Shown: in pieces, positions 8,011-16,596 of the stretch
Layout: each line of letters opens with the position of its first letter
Position numbering within the stretch: position 1 is the stretch's first letter
Assembly (NCBI GenBank): GCA_900550645.1
Contig: URTA01000014.1
Span: 1 to 43,862 of the forward strand
Direction of reading: 5' to 3'
Source: an uncultured Porphyromonadaceae bacterium
Lineage (GTDB): Bacteria; Bacteroidota; Bacteroidia; Bacteroidales; Muribaculaceae
DNA: 43,862 nucleotides
Notes under the pieces: generated by a model
Database searches by the model: none
The model's input: the letters and a program-made list of their open reading frames with translations, nothing else
What the model was told of the DNA's origin: nothing
Program-made: the position numbers and the translations under genes

Positions 8011-8769
8011 ATGGAAATACAGCAGCAAATACGATTCATTGTAGAAGAGTATGACGCTATGATGACTTGTCTGCGTAATACAGTATGCGCTAGAAGCAAA
8101 AGCAAACCGACAAGTTGGTATGAGCGCAAGCGTAAACTAGGTCTGCTAAGACACGACTTGACTAAAGACCTTGTGAAAACAAGTTCGGGCAATCCTGTTG
8201 TGTACAAGTATGATGGTGATTTCCCTGATGCGTTTGTAGGTATTCAGGATATAAAACTCTGTGGCTCTCGAGTGTGGCTTCATGGTTTCTCTGATGATTG
8301 TGTCCTTGAGAGATTATGGGCTAACCCGATGTTCTATCTAAGCAAGATTCCTCCTGAAAGCGGTATGACAACGCCAGATTTCTCAATGACCCTTGATATG
8401 GAAGAAGTTGAGATGAAGATGAACCTGAACCTGAACCTGTTTCGACGCAATGCTCTTTCCCAGATCGCTCAAAATATGGGCATCAATGTAATACCAGGGT
8501 TGAATTGGGGTGGTTATAAATCTCTTGATTTCGCTTTTGACGGTATCGAAAGTGGCGGCATATATGCGATAAGCAACATTGGTGTGAATGTCGATTATAT
8601 GTCGAGAAAGATGTTCCGTGTCGGCTTCCTAGAGGCAGTGCGAGTCTTGCATCCAAAGGGGCTTGTGCTGTATGGTTATCCGATGGAGGATTATTGTGGA
8701 GTAGAAACACGGGTTTATCCCAATGAGAACATTAAGCGTTTACGAAAATTGAAGCGTAGGCGGTCTTAA
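8011..8769 (+). CDS. DUF4417 domain protein
   Basis: This is a 252-residue protein. The C-terminal half (about 140-240) fits DUF4417, found mainly in phages, plasmids and other mobile DNA: RRNALSQIAQNMGINVIPGL, then NWGGYKSLDFAFDGI, then GGIYAISNIGV and LHPKGLVLYGYP. The activity of the family is not known to me. The N-terminal half is less conserved and starts with a helical segment. A short AACCTG triplet repeat (8427-8440) encodes NLNLNL. It is the last gene of the island operon and ends 38 nt before the right 42-bp repeat. Confidence 0.75.
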   Translation: MEIQQQIRFIVEEYDAMMTCLRNTVCARSKSKPTSWYERKRKLGLLRHDLTKDLVKTSSGNPVVYKYDGDFPDAFVGIQDIKLCGSRVWLHGFSDDCVLERLWANPMFYLSKIPPESGMTTPDFSMTLDMEEVEMKMNLNLNLFRRNALSQIAQNMGINVIPGLNWGGYKSLDFAFDGIESGGIYAISNIGVNVDYMSRKMFRVGFLEAVRVLHPKGLVLYGYPMEDYCGVETRVYPNENIKRLRKLKRRRS

Positions 8770-8807
8770 ATGTGTAACTTGGCTGTATGCTGATGTCTAA
8801 ATTGGTT

Positions 8808-8849
8808 GCATAACCCTCCGCCACACCGCTGACAGTCAGCCGTATCCGC
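8808..8849. repeat. Right copy of the 42-bp direct repeat
   Basis: Identical over 42 bp to 6280-6321, including the GCTGACAGTCAGC palindrome. It is followed within 8 bp by a CTCSGAG-type array, a native genomic feature, so this edge marks the return to chromosomal sequence. Confidence 0.85.
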
Positions 8850-8856
8850 CGATTTA

Positions 8857-8880
8857 TCCGAGATCTCGGAGATCTCCGAT
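8857..8880. repeat. CTCSGAG 9-nt array (short), between convergent genes
   Basis: Three consecutive 9-nt units TCCGAGATC, TCGGAGATC, TCCGATGCA. Each core CTCSGAG is its own reverse complement apart from the central base, so the array folds on either strand. It sits between the 3' ends of the DUF4417 gene and the minus-strand lipoprotein gene. Confidence 0.7.
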
Positions 8881-8908
8881 GCATGCAAGCCGGGGGGCGG
8901 AGACGGGT

Positions 8909-8959
8909 GATGCCGGCAGGGAGGGTGTCCGAGCCGGCATCGGGAGGGCGTTATGCCCT
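8909..8959 (-). terminator. Two hairpins after the beta-helix lipoprotein gene
   Basis: AGGGC (8945-8949) pairs with GCCCT (8955-8959), and GATGCCGGC (8909-8917) pairs perfectly with GCCGGCATC (8933-8941). Both lie just downstream of the stop at 8979 on the minus strand. No strong U-tract follows, so termination is likely but not certain. Confidence 0.45.
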
Positions 8960-8978
8960 GGCTGTAATTATTGCAAGG

Positions 8979-10523
8979 TTAGTAATCGGTATTCTGCGGG
9001 TCGAAGTTGGTCCAGCCGTCCAGCCAGTTGTCTGACGAGCCGAATGCCCCGATGTATGACACCTGTTCAAACCAGCTGGCGAGGAGCGGGTTGGAGAATG
9101 AGGCTGCGTTCAGCAGCGGGCTTGACGCTGTCGGCAGGTAGTTCACGCCGATGTGGCGGGGGTCGGAGAGGAGCAGGTCTGCGATGTTGGGCATCACGCG
9201 GTTGCCGCTCTGCGCCTTGAAGAATGTCGAGGAGTACGACTCCTGGTTTGCGTCGATGACAGCCTTGTTGCGTGCGTCATACAGCACGTCGTCATATACC
9301 TTGTTTGCGTCGCTGCCAGTTATTCCCATGCCGGCAAACCATACGTTCTGGAGGCCGATCTGCCCGTTCTTTGCGCTCTCTACGGTGTTGCCCTTCTCGC
9401 CGTCGATGATAAGGCCGATGGGGTATCCGATAGCTACGGAGTTGAAGCAGTTCAGGCGAGATGAGCGGCGTATCTGCATCGCAGCCTGGAATTTGCCGAG
9501 GGCAGAGCCGTTGTTGGGGTTGTAGCTGCCGCCGTTGATGTATGAAGCGTCGTTGGAGAAGTTGGCGTCGCGTCCGAGCGGGCCGATGAATGTCACGTTG
9601 CTGAACACTGCAGAGGTGAACGGTTCTACGAGCGAGCCGTCGGCGCAGTTGTCAGACTCGAATCCGTTTGACTGCGAGGTGTCTGCGATGCGCGGATCGC
9701 GTATTGAGAGGCAGAACTGCACCTTGCCCGAGAAGCCGTTGTCGGTGTCAAACTCGTCGTCCCAGCCGTTGTAGGCTACCAGGTAGCGGCAGTTTACCGA
9801 GCCGCCGAACCACTCGTAGGAGTCGTCGTTGGAATATGACACCTGCACATGGTCAACGGTCGTTCCGCTGCCGACAGAGCCGAAAGTGATGCCGTTGATT
9901 TCCTTGTCCTTCTGGAAGGGGTATCCGGCAAACTCGACGCGGACGTAGCGCAGCACGCCGGAGTTGTCGTTGTCGTCCGTGCCGCCGTGCTTGGTGCGCG
10001 GGCCTCCCTCAATCTGCTGGCCGAGTACGCCCTGGTTGTTGCGGGCCTTGCCGCAGATGATCAGGCCGCCCCAGTCGCCGGGCTTGCGCTGGCCCTTTGC
10101 CTGCTCCGAAGTGAAGACGATGGGCTCAGTGGCAGTACCTTCTGCATATAGCTTTCCGCCGGGTTCGACGATGAGCGATGCCTGAGTCTCCTTGTCGCCG
10201 CGTATCACAGTGCCCGGCTCGATGGTCAGTGTCGCGCCTGCGCCTACATAGACCCAGCCTTTCAGCTCGTACACGCCTTTTTTGAGCGTCTGGTTGCCGG
10301 TGAACACGAATTCCTGGTCGCCGTTGCCGATGACTGTGCCGTTTTCGTTCTCCGAGCCGTCAGCGTTGAAGAGGATGTGGTCACAGGTCTTGACAGAGCC
10401 CTGGTTGCCCCACTCGTACGGGCTCGTCTTGGGAGCGTCGTCGTCCGAGCATGCTGCCGCCGCCATGATCAGCGAGGCTGACAGCAAAGATGAAATCAGT
10501 GTTCTTGCTTTCATTTCTTTCAT
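8979..10523 (-). CDS. Outer-membrane lipoprotein with right-handed beta-helix domain
   Basis: I chose the start at 10523 (MKEMKARTLISS); 10514 and 10547 are possible. The lipobox AAAAC puts the lipidated Cys at residue 25, and the following SDDD is consistent with surface or outer-membrane lipoproteins. The body (514 residues in all) is rich in Gly and Asn with repeated short strands (LTIEPGTVIRGD, ASLIVEPGGKLYAEG, GDWGGLIICGKA), typical of a parallel beta-helix. Relatives are often mislabelled as multidrug transporters. It lies 24 nt downstream of a TonB receptor, which suggests a substrate-capture partner for that receptor. The substrate is unknown. Confidence 0.75.
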   Translation of the reverse strand: MKEMKARTLISSLLSASLIMAAAACSDDDAPKTSPYEWGNQGSVKTCDHILFNADGSENENGTVIGNGDQEFVFTGNQTLKKGVYELKGWVYVGAGATLTIEPGTVIRGDKETQASLIVEPGGKLYAEGTATEPIVFTSEQAKGQRKPGDWGGLIICGKARNNQGVLGQQIEGGPRTKHGGTDDNDNSGVLRYVRVEFAGYPFQKDKEINGITFGSVGSGTTVDHVQVSYSNDDSYEWFGGSVNCRYLVAYNGWDDEFDTDNGFSGKVQFCLSIRDPRIADTSQSNGFESDNCADGSLVEPFTSAVFSNVTFIGPLGRDANFSNDASYINGGSYNPNNGSALGKFQAAMQIRRSSRLNCFNSVAIGYPIGLIIDGEKGNTVESAKNGQIGLQNVWFAGMGITGSDANKVYDDVLYDARNKAVIDANQESYSSTFFKAQSGNRVMPNIADLLLSDPRHIGVNYLPTASSPLLNAASFSNPLLASWFEQVSYIGAFGSSDNWLDGWTNFDPQNTDY

Positions 10524-10547
10524 TCTTTTTATTGATATGGTTATCAT

Positions 10548-13331
10548 TTATTTTGCTGTGAATTTATAGGTGAAGCTGAGGTTGAGCGTCCGTCCGGGAC
10601 GGTACTGGCGGTTCACCTGCTTGATTTCGCCGTTGGCAGTGTTCTCGTACTGTATGAACGATGCTTTCTGCGCCAGCAGGTCGCGCACCCCGAAGCGCAG
10701 CTCGAAGTCGCCCAGCGTCTTGGTGACGTTGATGTCGATAGTGTTGCGCGGCATCTCGTACGAGTCAGGCACTTTGACCTCCATGCCCTCGTAGCCTACC
10801 TTTCGGCCTACGCCGACGATACGCTTGCCTATGTGGTTGTACATCAGCGACGCGCTCACGCCAGCCCGCTCGTTGCGGTAGAACAGGCCTGCGTTTATCA
10901 GGTACGGCGACTGCCCCTGCATCGGGCGGTCATGCTCCTTGCTGCCCGGCTCGAATGTGACGCGGCTCTTGATGAGTGCGCCGTTGACGTTGAGGCTGAA
11001 GTCAGGCATCCCGATGAAGTCGAGGCTCTTGCGTATGTCCACCTCCACGCCGTAGTTGTCCGCGCCCTTGGCGTTGACGTATGAGTAGATGAGGTCAGTG
11101 CCGCCCGCCACGGTGTATGTCCACTCTATCGGGTCGCGGAAGTGCTTGTAGAAGAGCGATACGGAGAGAAGCTCGCCCGAGGAGGGGTAGAAGGAGTAGC
11201 CCAGGTCGATGTTGTCAACGTATGCCGGGCGCAGGTCATAGTTGCCCTGTATGTTGCTCGCCAGGTCGAAGTCGTAGTATACCGACGTAGACAGCTCGCG
11301 GAACTCCGGGCGGTTGACCGTCCTGCCGTAGTACAGGCGCATCACGTGGCGGTCGTCGAAGCGGTAAGCCATGTTGACAGAGGGGAACAGGTCGTTGTAG
11401 TCATAGATGTTGTCCTTGGGGCTTTCCTCGGTCTTGCGCGTGTTGCCTGTCAGGTTCATGCGGTAATACTCGTAGCGCACGCCGGCGTATGCGTTGAACT
11501 TGCCGAATGTGAAGTTTCCGCCCACGTATGCCGCTCCGGTCACGTCGTTGCCCCGGTAGTTGTTGCGCCAGTCCACCTGCTCTATCAGGTAGAGCTTGTC
11601 CGCGCCGTAGTTCTCGTCGCGCATCAGCTCGGTCGGCACGTCCATTGTGCGGTACTCCGGCGGCAGCCCTCCAGGCCAGCTGTAGAGGAAATAGCGTGTG
11701 TTGTAGCGGCGGCTGCGGTACTGTCCGTAGCCTCCGGCCTTGAGCGTTACGGGTATGACCCAGCTGCTGAAGTCGTGCGTATAGTTCACGCCCGCCGAGC
11801 CGATATGCTCGTCCAGGCGGTTGTACTCGCGGTTGATGTCGTTCAGGTTGTCCACCTCCATAAGCCCGGTTTCAGGGTCGAGGACGGTGGTGTAGCGGCG
11901 GCGGTCAGGCATGTTGCGGTTGGCGTAGGCGTATCCTGCGCTCCAGTCCAGCTTGTCGTCGTCGCCCAGGGTGTGCTTGCCCGTCAGCTGTCCGTTGTAC
12001 GTGGTGCGGCTCTGGTAATAGTACTCCGCGCTGTTGAACGTGTCGCTCTGCGCGTCGATGCCCTTGCGCCAGGTGTAGCGCGTGCGTCCCAGCTGGTTGA
12101 GCAGGTTGTTGAACTCGAAGCGGTGGTTGCCGTCGGCAGATAGCATCGTCACGTTGTACATCACGCCGATGCGGTTGCTGTGGTTGTACTGGTCGTCGAT
12201 GCTGCGGCGCAGGTAGTTCGGGCAGTCGTTGGTCACGTCATACGCGCCGAACATGTTGTTGTCCATGCCGGCGAATGTGCGGTAGTTGCTGTTGTAGTTG
12301 AGCGCGGCGAGCATTGCCCAGAGGCTTCCTCCCTCAGTCTGCTTGCGCCATGACCAGCTCATGTTGAGGCTCATGTCCGGCGCGGGGTGGCTGCGGCGCA
12401 CCGTCCAGTCGTTGTTGAACCCGTTGCCGGTGAGGCTCACGCCGTTGTTCAGCGGGTTTAGCACGCCGTTGATGCCTCCGCGCAGCGAGCGCGTGCCGCC
12501 GTCAAACCCGAGCCAGTCCGTAGACGAGCCACGGTAGCCGAAATACTGGTTGAACTGCGTGCGGTCGTTCACGCCCAGCCCCGCGCCTATGCTGAACGAG
12601 TTCTCGTCAGGCACGTTCTTGGTGCGTATCATTATCATGCCGCCGCTGAAGTCAGCCGGGTATTCCGGCGCTGATGATTTCACCACCACCAGGTTCTCGA
12701 GCTGCGAGGAGGGGAGTATGTCGAAAGAGAAAGAGCGTGAATCGGCTTCGGAACTCGGGACGGCTGCGCCGTTCATCCACACGTTGTTGTACCGCTGCGG
12801 CAGCCCGCGCACCATGACGAACTTGCCGTCGATGATGCTGATGCCCGGCACGCGGCGTATCACCTCCGAGGCGTCCTTGTCCTGCGTGCGAGTGATCTGC
12901 TGCGAGGAGACGCCGACCTGCGTCACCAGGCTCGTCTGCTGGTCATACACCACGGCAGCCTCCGAGCCTCCGCGCCGCCGTCCCGTGACCACCACGTCCG
13001 ACAGCATTTGGTTGTCAGGGAGGAGGCTCACCGCCAGCGGCTGCTGTCCGGCTTCGCACTCCACCCGTTCCGTATTATAAGATGTGTATGAGATTTCCAG
13101 AGTCACCTTTCCGGACGGCACACGCTCGAATGTGAAATCGCCGTCCACGCCCGTCGCCGTCACCTCGCCCGTCTCAAGCAGCTTGACGTATGCGCCGATG
13201 AGGGGCTCACCGTTCTCGCGGTCAGTCACCACGCCGGTCAGGGTTGCGGCGGCGCGGCTTTCCGCGTGTGCTGCCAGCTGGGGCAGCGTCGTTGCCAACA
13301 GGCAACACATCATCGTAGTCCTTGATGTCAT
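10548..13331 (-). CDS. TonB-dependent receptor with CarboxypepD-type N-terminal domain
   Basis: The product is 927 residues: signal peptide (about 1-24), a carboxypeptidase-regulatory-like beta domain (about 28-105, LTGVVTDRENGEPLIGAYV), a plug with SDVVVTGRRRGG and DASEVIRRVPGISI, and a 22-strand barrel ending in RTLNLSFTYKFTAK with a terminal aromatic-rich strand. The plug motif SFDILPSSQLENLVVVKS places it in a TonB subfamily distinct from SusC. The lipoprotein gene follows at 24 nt and there is no SusD gene, so it is not a standard polysaccharide utilisation pair. It should import a substrate across the outer membrane using TonB energy. Confidence 0.9.
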   Translation of the reverse strand: MTSRTTMMCCLLATTLPQLAAHAESRAAATLTGVVTDRENGEPLIGAYVKLLETGEVTATGVDGDFTFERVPSGKVTLEISYTSYNTERVECEAGQQPLAVSLLPDNQMLSDVVVTGRRRGGSEAAVVYDQQTSLVTQVGVSSQQITRTQDKDASEVIRRVPGISIIDGKFVMVRGLPQRYNNVWMNGAAVPSSEADSRSFSFDILPSSQLENLVVVKSSAPEYPADFSGGMIMIRTKNVPDENSFSIGAGLGVNDRTQFNQYFGYRGSSTDWLGFDGGTRSLRGGINGVLNPLNNGVSLTGNGFNNDWTVRRSHPAPDMSLNMSWSWRKQTEGGSLWAMLAALNYNSNYRTFAGMDNNMFGAYDVTNDCPNYLRRSIDDQYNHSNRIGVMYNVTMLSADGNHRFEFNNLLNQLGRTRYTWRKGIDAQSDTFNSAEYYYQSRTTYNGQLTGKHTLGDDDKLDWSAGYAYANRNMPDRRRYTTVLDPETGLMEVDNLNDINREYNRLDEHIGSAGVNYTHDFSSWVIPVTLKAGGYGQYRSRRYNTRYFLYSWPGGLPPEYRTMDVPTELMRDENYGADKLYLIEQVDWRNNYRGNDVTGAAYVGGNFTFGKFNAYAGVRYEYYRMNLTGNTRKTEESPKDNIYDYNDLFPSVNMAYRFDDRHVMRLYYGRTVNRPEFRELSTSVYYDFDLASNIQGNYDLRPAYVDNIDLGYSFYPSSGELLSVSLFYKHFRDPIEWTYTVAGGTDLIYSYVNAKGADNYGVEVDIRKSLDFIGMPDFSLNVNGALIKSRVTFEPGSKEHDRPMQGQSPYLINAGLFYRNERAGVSASLMYNHIGKRIVGVGRKVGYEGMEVKVPDSYEMPRNTIDINVTKTLGDFELRFGVRDLLAQKASFIQYENTANGEIKQVNRQYRPGRTLNLSFTYKFTAK

Positions 13332-13354
13332 ACTATCCTTCGTTAATTACGCTG

Positions 13355-13362
13355 CAAAATTA
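13355..13362 (-). promoter_or_regulatory. -7 box for the TonB receptor gene
   Basis: TAATTTTG on the minus strand matches TAnnTTTG, 24 bp before the ATG at 13331. No good -33 box is visible at the usual spacing. Confidence 0.4.
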
Positions 13363-13474
13363 CGCCGTCAATGTTTCACCCGTGTTACACGCCTGTGATG
13401 TAATCATTAAATCGCGCCTCGCCGCTTCCGGGTCGCCCTGTGCTGCTGCGGCGGATATGCTGCGTGCGGGGGGA

Positions 13475-13506
13475 TTTGCGTATGTGCCGTTATTTGTGTA
13501 GATTTG
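13475..13506 (+). promoter_or_regulatory. Consensus promoter for the choice-of-anchor J protein gene
   Basis: TTTG (13475-13478) and TAGATTTG (13499-13506) are 20 bp apart, the full Bacteroidetes form. The start is expected near 13512, giving a leader of about 95 nt to the ATG at 13606. Confidence 0.6.
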
Positions 13507-13605
13507 CAGACGGATAACAGTTACATTAACCGGCCTGAAATCCGCTGCGCAGTGACGTCTGCCATACGCTGCGGATTTCATGCAGGCCGACAAAAGCCTC
13601 CAAGC

Positions 13606-16101
13606 ATGAAGCATTTCTACACATTCACACTGCTTGCCGCTGCCGCATTGCCGGCTCTCGCGGCTGCCGACGGTGCGCCCGCAGGCGTCACCAAGGTCAA
13701 GTTTGCGCACGACTATGACGGTGCGCCTACGCTCACGGTATCATTCAACGCCCCTGACGAGACTGTCGCCGGCGGCGAGCTGTCCTCGATTGCCTCACTG
13801 CGCGTGCTGCGCGGCGAGACCGAGGTCAAGACGTTTGACGCTCCTGCGCCGGGGGCGGCTCTCTCGTTCACCGACAACTGCCCGGAGCGCGGAGGGTACA
13901 CCTACACGTTCATCGCATCAAACGCCGAGGGTGACGGCGAGGAAGTCGCCGAATACGCCTGGGCTGGCGTGGACTACGCCGCCGTGCCGGGCAACGTCAA
14001 GCTGCGCGAGGGCGACACCCCCGGCACTGTCGTCATCAGCTGGGACGCTCCCGCCACCTACCAGGAGGGCAGCCCCATAAACCCTGCGCTGGTGAAATAC
14101 GAGATACTCGCCGCTGACGGCCAGACCTCCCTTGCCGCCGGCATCGAGGGGACTTCGTACACGCTGACGGTATGCGGCCCTGCGGAGCGTGCGCTGTGCA
14201 ACTACTTCGTGTTCTCAAGCACGGAGCGCGGCGTGGACTATTCGCGCTACAGCATGACACCGCTGCTCGCCGTGGGCGCGGCTTACCAGCTGCCGTATGC
14301 CGAGACATTCGCCGGCGGCGAGGCCTCTACGGTCTGCGGCGGACTGAACGATTTCCTGCGGGGCAAGTGGAGCGTGGCTGCCTCGAGCGACACCCCTGCC
14401 GCAACCCCATTTGACAACGACGGCGGCATGGCGGTGTGGAAGCAGCGCAAGGCCGGCAACGAGACGCACTGGTATTCGGGCAAGGTCGCCATGGGCGACA
14501 GCGATGCCGGCTCGTTCACGTTCCGGTACTACGCCGTCGAAGGCTCGACCACAGAACTCACTCCTTTTGTATATTGTGAGGGCGAAATGGCATACCAGCA
14601 GCCCTTTACGCTCGGCAGCGCGGGCGCGTCGGGGTGGCAGACACTCACCGTCCCCTTCAGCGGCTGCAGCGGCAAGAGCGTGCAGTGCGGCGTGAAGGTC
14701 GTGGCTTCTGACAAGAAGACGCAGACGCTGCTCGACTGCATCGACATCACCGCCGCCGACACCCAGGGCGGCTTGCGCTTCTCCGCGCTCAACGTCCCCT
14801 CGCGTGTCAATGCCGGCGAAATCGTCCCCATTGAAATATCGCTGATGAACGCTGACGCGCAGAACAGCTACAGCGGACACGTCACCATACAGACAGGCGG
14901 CAACCTCTGGTCGGACAACGTGCCGTTCACCGTTGCAGCCGGCGAGGTGTTCACCTGCACTAAGGAGGTTCGCGCAACGGCCTCTTACGGCGACAGCATG
15001 GCCGTCCGCGTGTCCGTCACCGCCGAGGGGCTTGACTCTCCGCTCGAGGAGAGCTGCACAGTTGCCGTAATGCGTCGCGGCTATCCGCAGCCAACGGACG
15101 TGAAGCTCACCGACCAGTGGAATCTCACATGGACTGCCCCGGACTATGCCAGCGTATCGCGTTCCGAGGCTGTCACCGACGATGTCGAGGGTTACGAATC
15201 GTTTGCTATTGACCAGGCTGGACGCTGGAAATTCGTCGATGTTGACCTGGTCGAAGAGACATACAGCTTCACCGACTTCCAGTTCCCCAACATGGGCAAG
15301 CCCATGGCGTTCATCGTCTTTGACAACGACGGCATGAACTCCACATTCGCAGCACATTCAGGCTCGAAATACTTCGCCAGCTTCTCAAGCCCCTACGGTG
15401 CAAACGACAACTGGATGATTTCCGAAGACCTCCCCGGCACGGCGCAGACCGTTTCATTCTACGCCCGCAGCTACTCCGCCGGCGACCCCGAATCGTTTGA
15501 GGTGTCCTGTTCCAAGGCTACGGACAGCGTCGAGGACTTCGAGAGCCTTGCCAGCGTCAGCGGCGTGCCTGCCGCATGGACACAGTACAGCTACGACCTG
15601 CCCGAGGGCGCGAACTATTTCGCGATACGCTCAACGTCTGACGACAAGTTCTTCATCGAGATAGACGACATCAGCTACACCGCCGGCATCGGCAACCTGC
15701 AGCTCACCGGCTACGAGGTATACGTGGACGGCATCCTCGCCGCCACCCTCCCAGCCGACGCGGTGCAGTGCGCCCTGACGCATGACGCGGACGCAGACCC
15801 GGCACAGCAGACAGTGCAGATGAAGGCTCTCTACACCCGAGGCGCAAGCGACCTGACCGACCCCGCGGCCTTCACACCCTCCGTAGGCGTTGACGGCATA
15901 GCTTCTGACGCAGTCCGTGTCACAGCGCAGGACGGCACGCTCACCGTCAGCGGCGCGGCTGGCATCCCCGTCAGCGTGTATACAGTGTCAGGACAGGCAG
16001 TATACAGCGGCGTGACAGCGCAGGGCGGCATCAGCCTGACGCTCCCCGGCGGCATATACATAGTCCGCGCAGCAGGCTCTGCACGCAAGGTAGTCCTCTG
16101 A
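13606..16101 (+). CDS. Secreted FnIII / choice-of-anchor J protein with T9SS-like C-terminal tail
   Basis: I place the start at 13606 (MKHFYTFTLLAAAALPALAAADG, a signal peptide); the in-frame extension to 13504 overlaps the promoter. The protein is 831 residues. FnIII-like segments occupy roughly 35-210. A first anchor-like jelly roll follows (YSGKVAMGDSDAGSFTFRYY), and a clear choice-of-anchor J domain lies near 540-700 (SGSKYFASFSSPYGANDNWM, ISEDLPG, FFIEIDDISYT). The last ~70 residues (GIPVSVYTVSGQAVY, GGIYIVRAAGSARKVVL) resemble type A sorting tails of type IX secretion. It is probably exported to the surface, where such proteins bind sugars or act as adhesins; no enzyme motif is visible. 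Confidence 0.8.
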   Translation: MKHFYTFTLLAAAALPALAAADGAPAGVTKVKFAHDYDGAPTLTVSFNAPDETVAGGELSSIASLRVLRGETEVKTFDAPAPGAALSFTDNCPERGGYTYTFIASNAEGDGEEVAEYAWAGVDYAAVPGNVKLREGDTPGTVVISWDAPATYQEGSPINPALVKYEILAADGQTSLAAGIEGTSYTLTVCGPAERALCNYFVFSSTERGVDYSRYSMTPLLAVGAAYQLPYAETFAGGEASTVCGGLNDFLRGKWSVAASSDTPAATPFDNDGGMAVWKQRKAGNETHWYSGKVAMGDSDAGSFTFRYYAVEGSTTELTPFVYCEGEMAYQQPFTLGSAGASGWQTLTVPFSGCSGKSVQCGVKVVASDKKTQTLLDCIDITAADTQGGLRFSALNVPSRVNAGEIVPIEISLMNADAQNSYSGHVTIQTGGNLWSDNVPFTVAAGEVFTCTKEVRATASYGDSMAVRVSVTAEGLDSPLEESCTVAVMRRGYPQPTDVKLTDQWNLTWTAPDYASVSRSEAVTDDVEGYESFAIDQAGRWKFVDVDLVEETYSFTDFQFPNMGKPMAFIVFDNDGMNSTFAAHSGSKYFASFSSPYGANDNWMISEDLPGTAQTVSFYARSYSAGDPESFEVSCSKATDSVEDFESLASVSGVPAAWTQYSYDLPEGANYFAIRSTSDDKFFIEIDDISYTAGIGNLQLTGYEVYVDGILAATLPADAVQCALTHDADADPAQQTVQMKALYTRGASDLTDPAAFTPSVGVDGIASDAVRVTAQDGTLTVSGAAGIPVSVYTVSGQAVYSGVTAQGGISLTLPGGIYIVRAAGSARKVVL

Positions 16102-16116
16102 CGGCAAGCTGCAACG

Positions 16117-16150
16117 TCCGAGTTCTCGGAGTACTCGGAGTACTCCGAGG
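16117..16150. repeat. CTCSGAG 9-nt array
   Basis: Four units of 9 nt: TCCGAGTTC, TCGGAGTAC, TCGGAGTAC, TCCGAGGAA. It begins 16 nt after the stop codon of the plus-strand surface-protein gene, where a terminator would lie. Confidence 0.75.
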
Positions 16151-16247
16151 AATGACGGCAAGCCAATCACATAACCGCAAATGAAATTCGGGCGGGACGC
16201 TTCACACGGCGTTCCGCCTGTTTCGTTCCGTTCCGCTTCGTTCGGGC

Positions 16248-16280
16248 GTTCCAGCCGTTTCGCTCCCGAAACGGCGGAAC
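16248..16280. repeat. GTTCC/GGAAC hairpin within a wider array
   Basis: GTTCC-A-GCCGTTTCG (16248-16262) pairs with CGAAACGGC-GGAAC (16267-16280) with a single bulge and a tight loop. Further GTTCCG-like units extend left to 16209 and GGAAC units right to 16292, less regularly spaced (8-10 nt). Confidence 0.65.
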
Positions 16281-16318
16281 GGCATGGAACGCATCCCTGA
16301 TATTTGTTGACTGTCCGT

Positions 16319-16361
16319 GTTCGGTCTGTTCGGGGCTGGGAACGCCCGAACACGGCCGAAC
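16319..16361. repeat. GTTCGG/CCGAAC inverted array, copy 1
   Basis: GTTCGG and GTTCGGG (16319-16335) face CCCGAAC and CCGAAC (16345-16361), so two units on each side can pair across a short loop. A longer copy lies at 16768-16839. Confidence 0.7.
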
Positions 16362-16373
16362 GCAGTCCGCATC

Positions 16374-16447
16374 TGTTGCACGTGTTGCATTTGTTTCATC
16401 TGTTTCACCGTTGCAGGGGTGCAACAGATGAAACAAGTGAAACAACA
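16374..16447. repeat. TGTTnnnnn nonamer hairpin array, copy 1
   Basis: Four perfectly spaced 9-nt units occupy 16374-16409: TGTTGCACG, TGTTGCATT, TGTTTCATC, TGTTTCACC. A GTTGCA/TGCAAC tip with a GGGG loop follows (16410-16425), then TGAAACA-type units on the other arm. The two arms can pair over most of their length. Confidence 0.8.
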
Positions 16448-16452
16448 ACTCT

Positions 16453-16488
16453 CTCGGAGACCTCCGAGTTCTCGGAGTACTCCGATGA
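16453..16488. repeat. CTCSGAG 9-nt array
   Basis: Four 9-nt units: TCGGAGACC, TCCGAGTTC, TCGGAGTAC, TCCGATGAG. It closely parallels the arrays at 16719 and 16948, differing mainly by C/G swaps at the palindrome centre. Confidence 0.75.
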
Positions 16489-16580
16489 GGGCAACCCGAT
16501 TTTGTCGGCGGCAGCCTTCTCGTCGGGGGAGCTTTGCTCTGTGTCGGGAGTGCTGTCCTCTCACTCTGACAGACAGATAT

Positions 16581-16596
16581 ATACTATATATAGTAT
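16581..16596. repeat. 16-bp perfect AT palindrome
   Basis: ATACTATATATAGTAT is its own reverse complement. It lies in the least repetitive part of the block (16500-16718). A minus-strand TAATTTTG box lies to its right at 16661-16654, so an unannotated minus-strand RNA is possible. Confidence 0.5.

Larger units (their letters stand above)
6322..8807. mobile_element. AT-rich accessory island between 42-bp direct repeats
   Basis: About 2.5 kb of visibly lower GC than either side, bounded exactly by the two repeats. It holds an MNT nucleotidyltransferase, a leader with its own strong promoter, and a three-gene operon (MGGRG protein, acidic small protein, DUF4417 protein). No integrase, transposase or replication gene is visible, so any mobility would need help in trans or be homologous recombination between repeats. 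Removing the insert plus one repeat would leave a simple spacer between the amidase promoter and the 3' end of the beta-helix lipoprotein gene. That it is mobile is inferred from the repeats and base composition. Confidence 0.55.
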
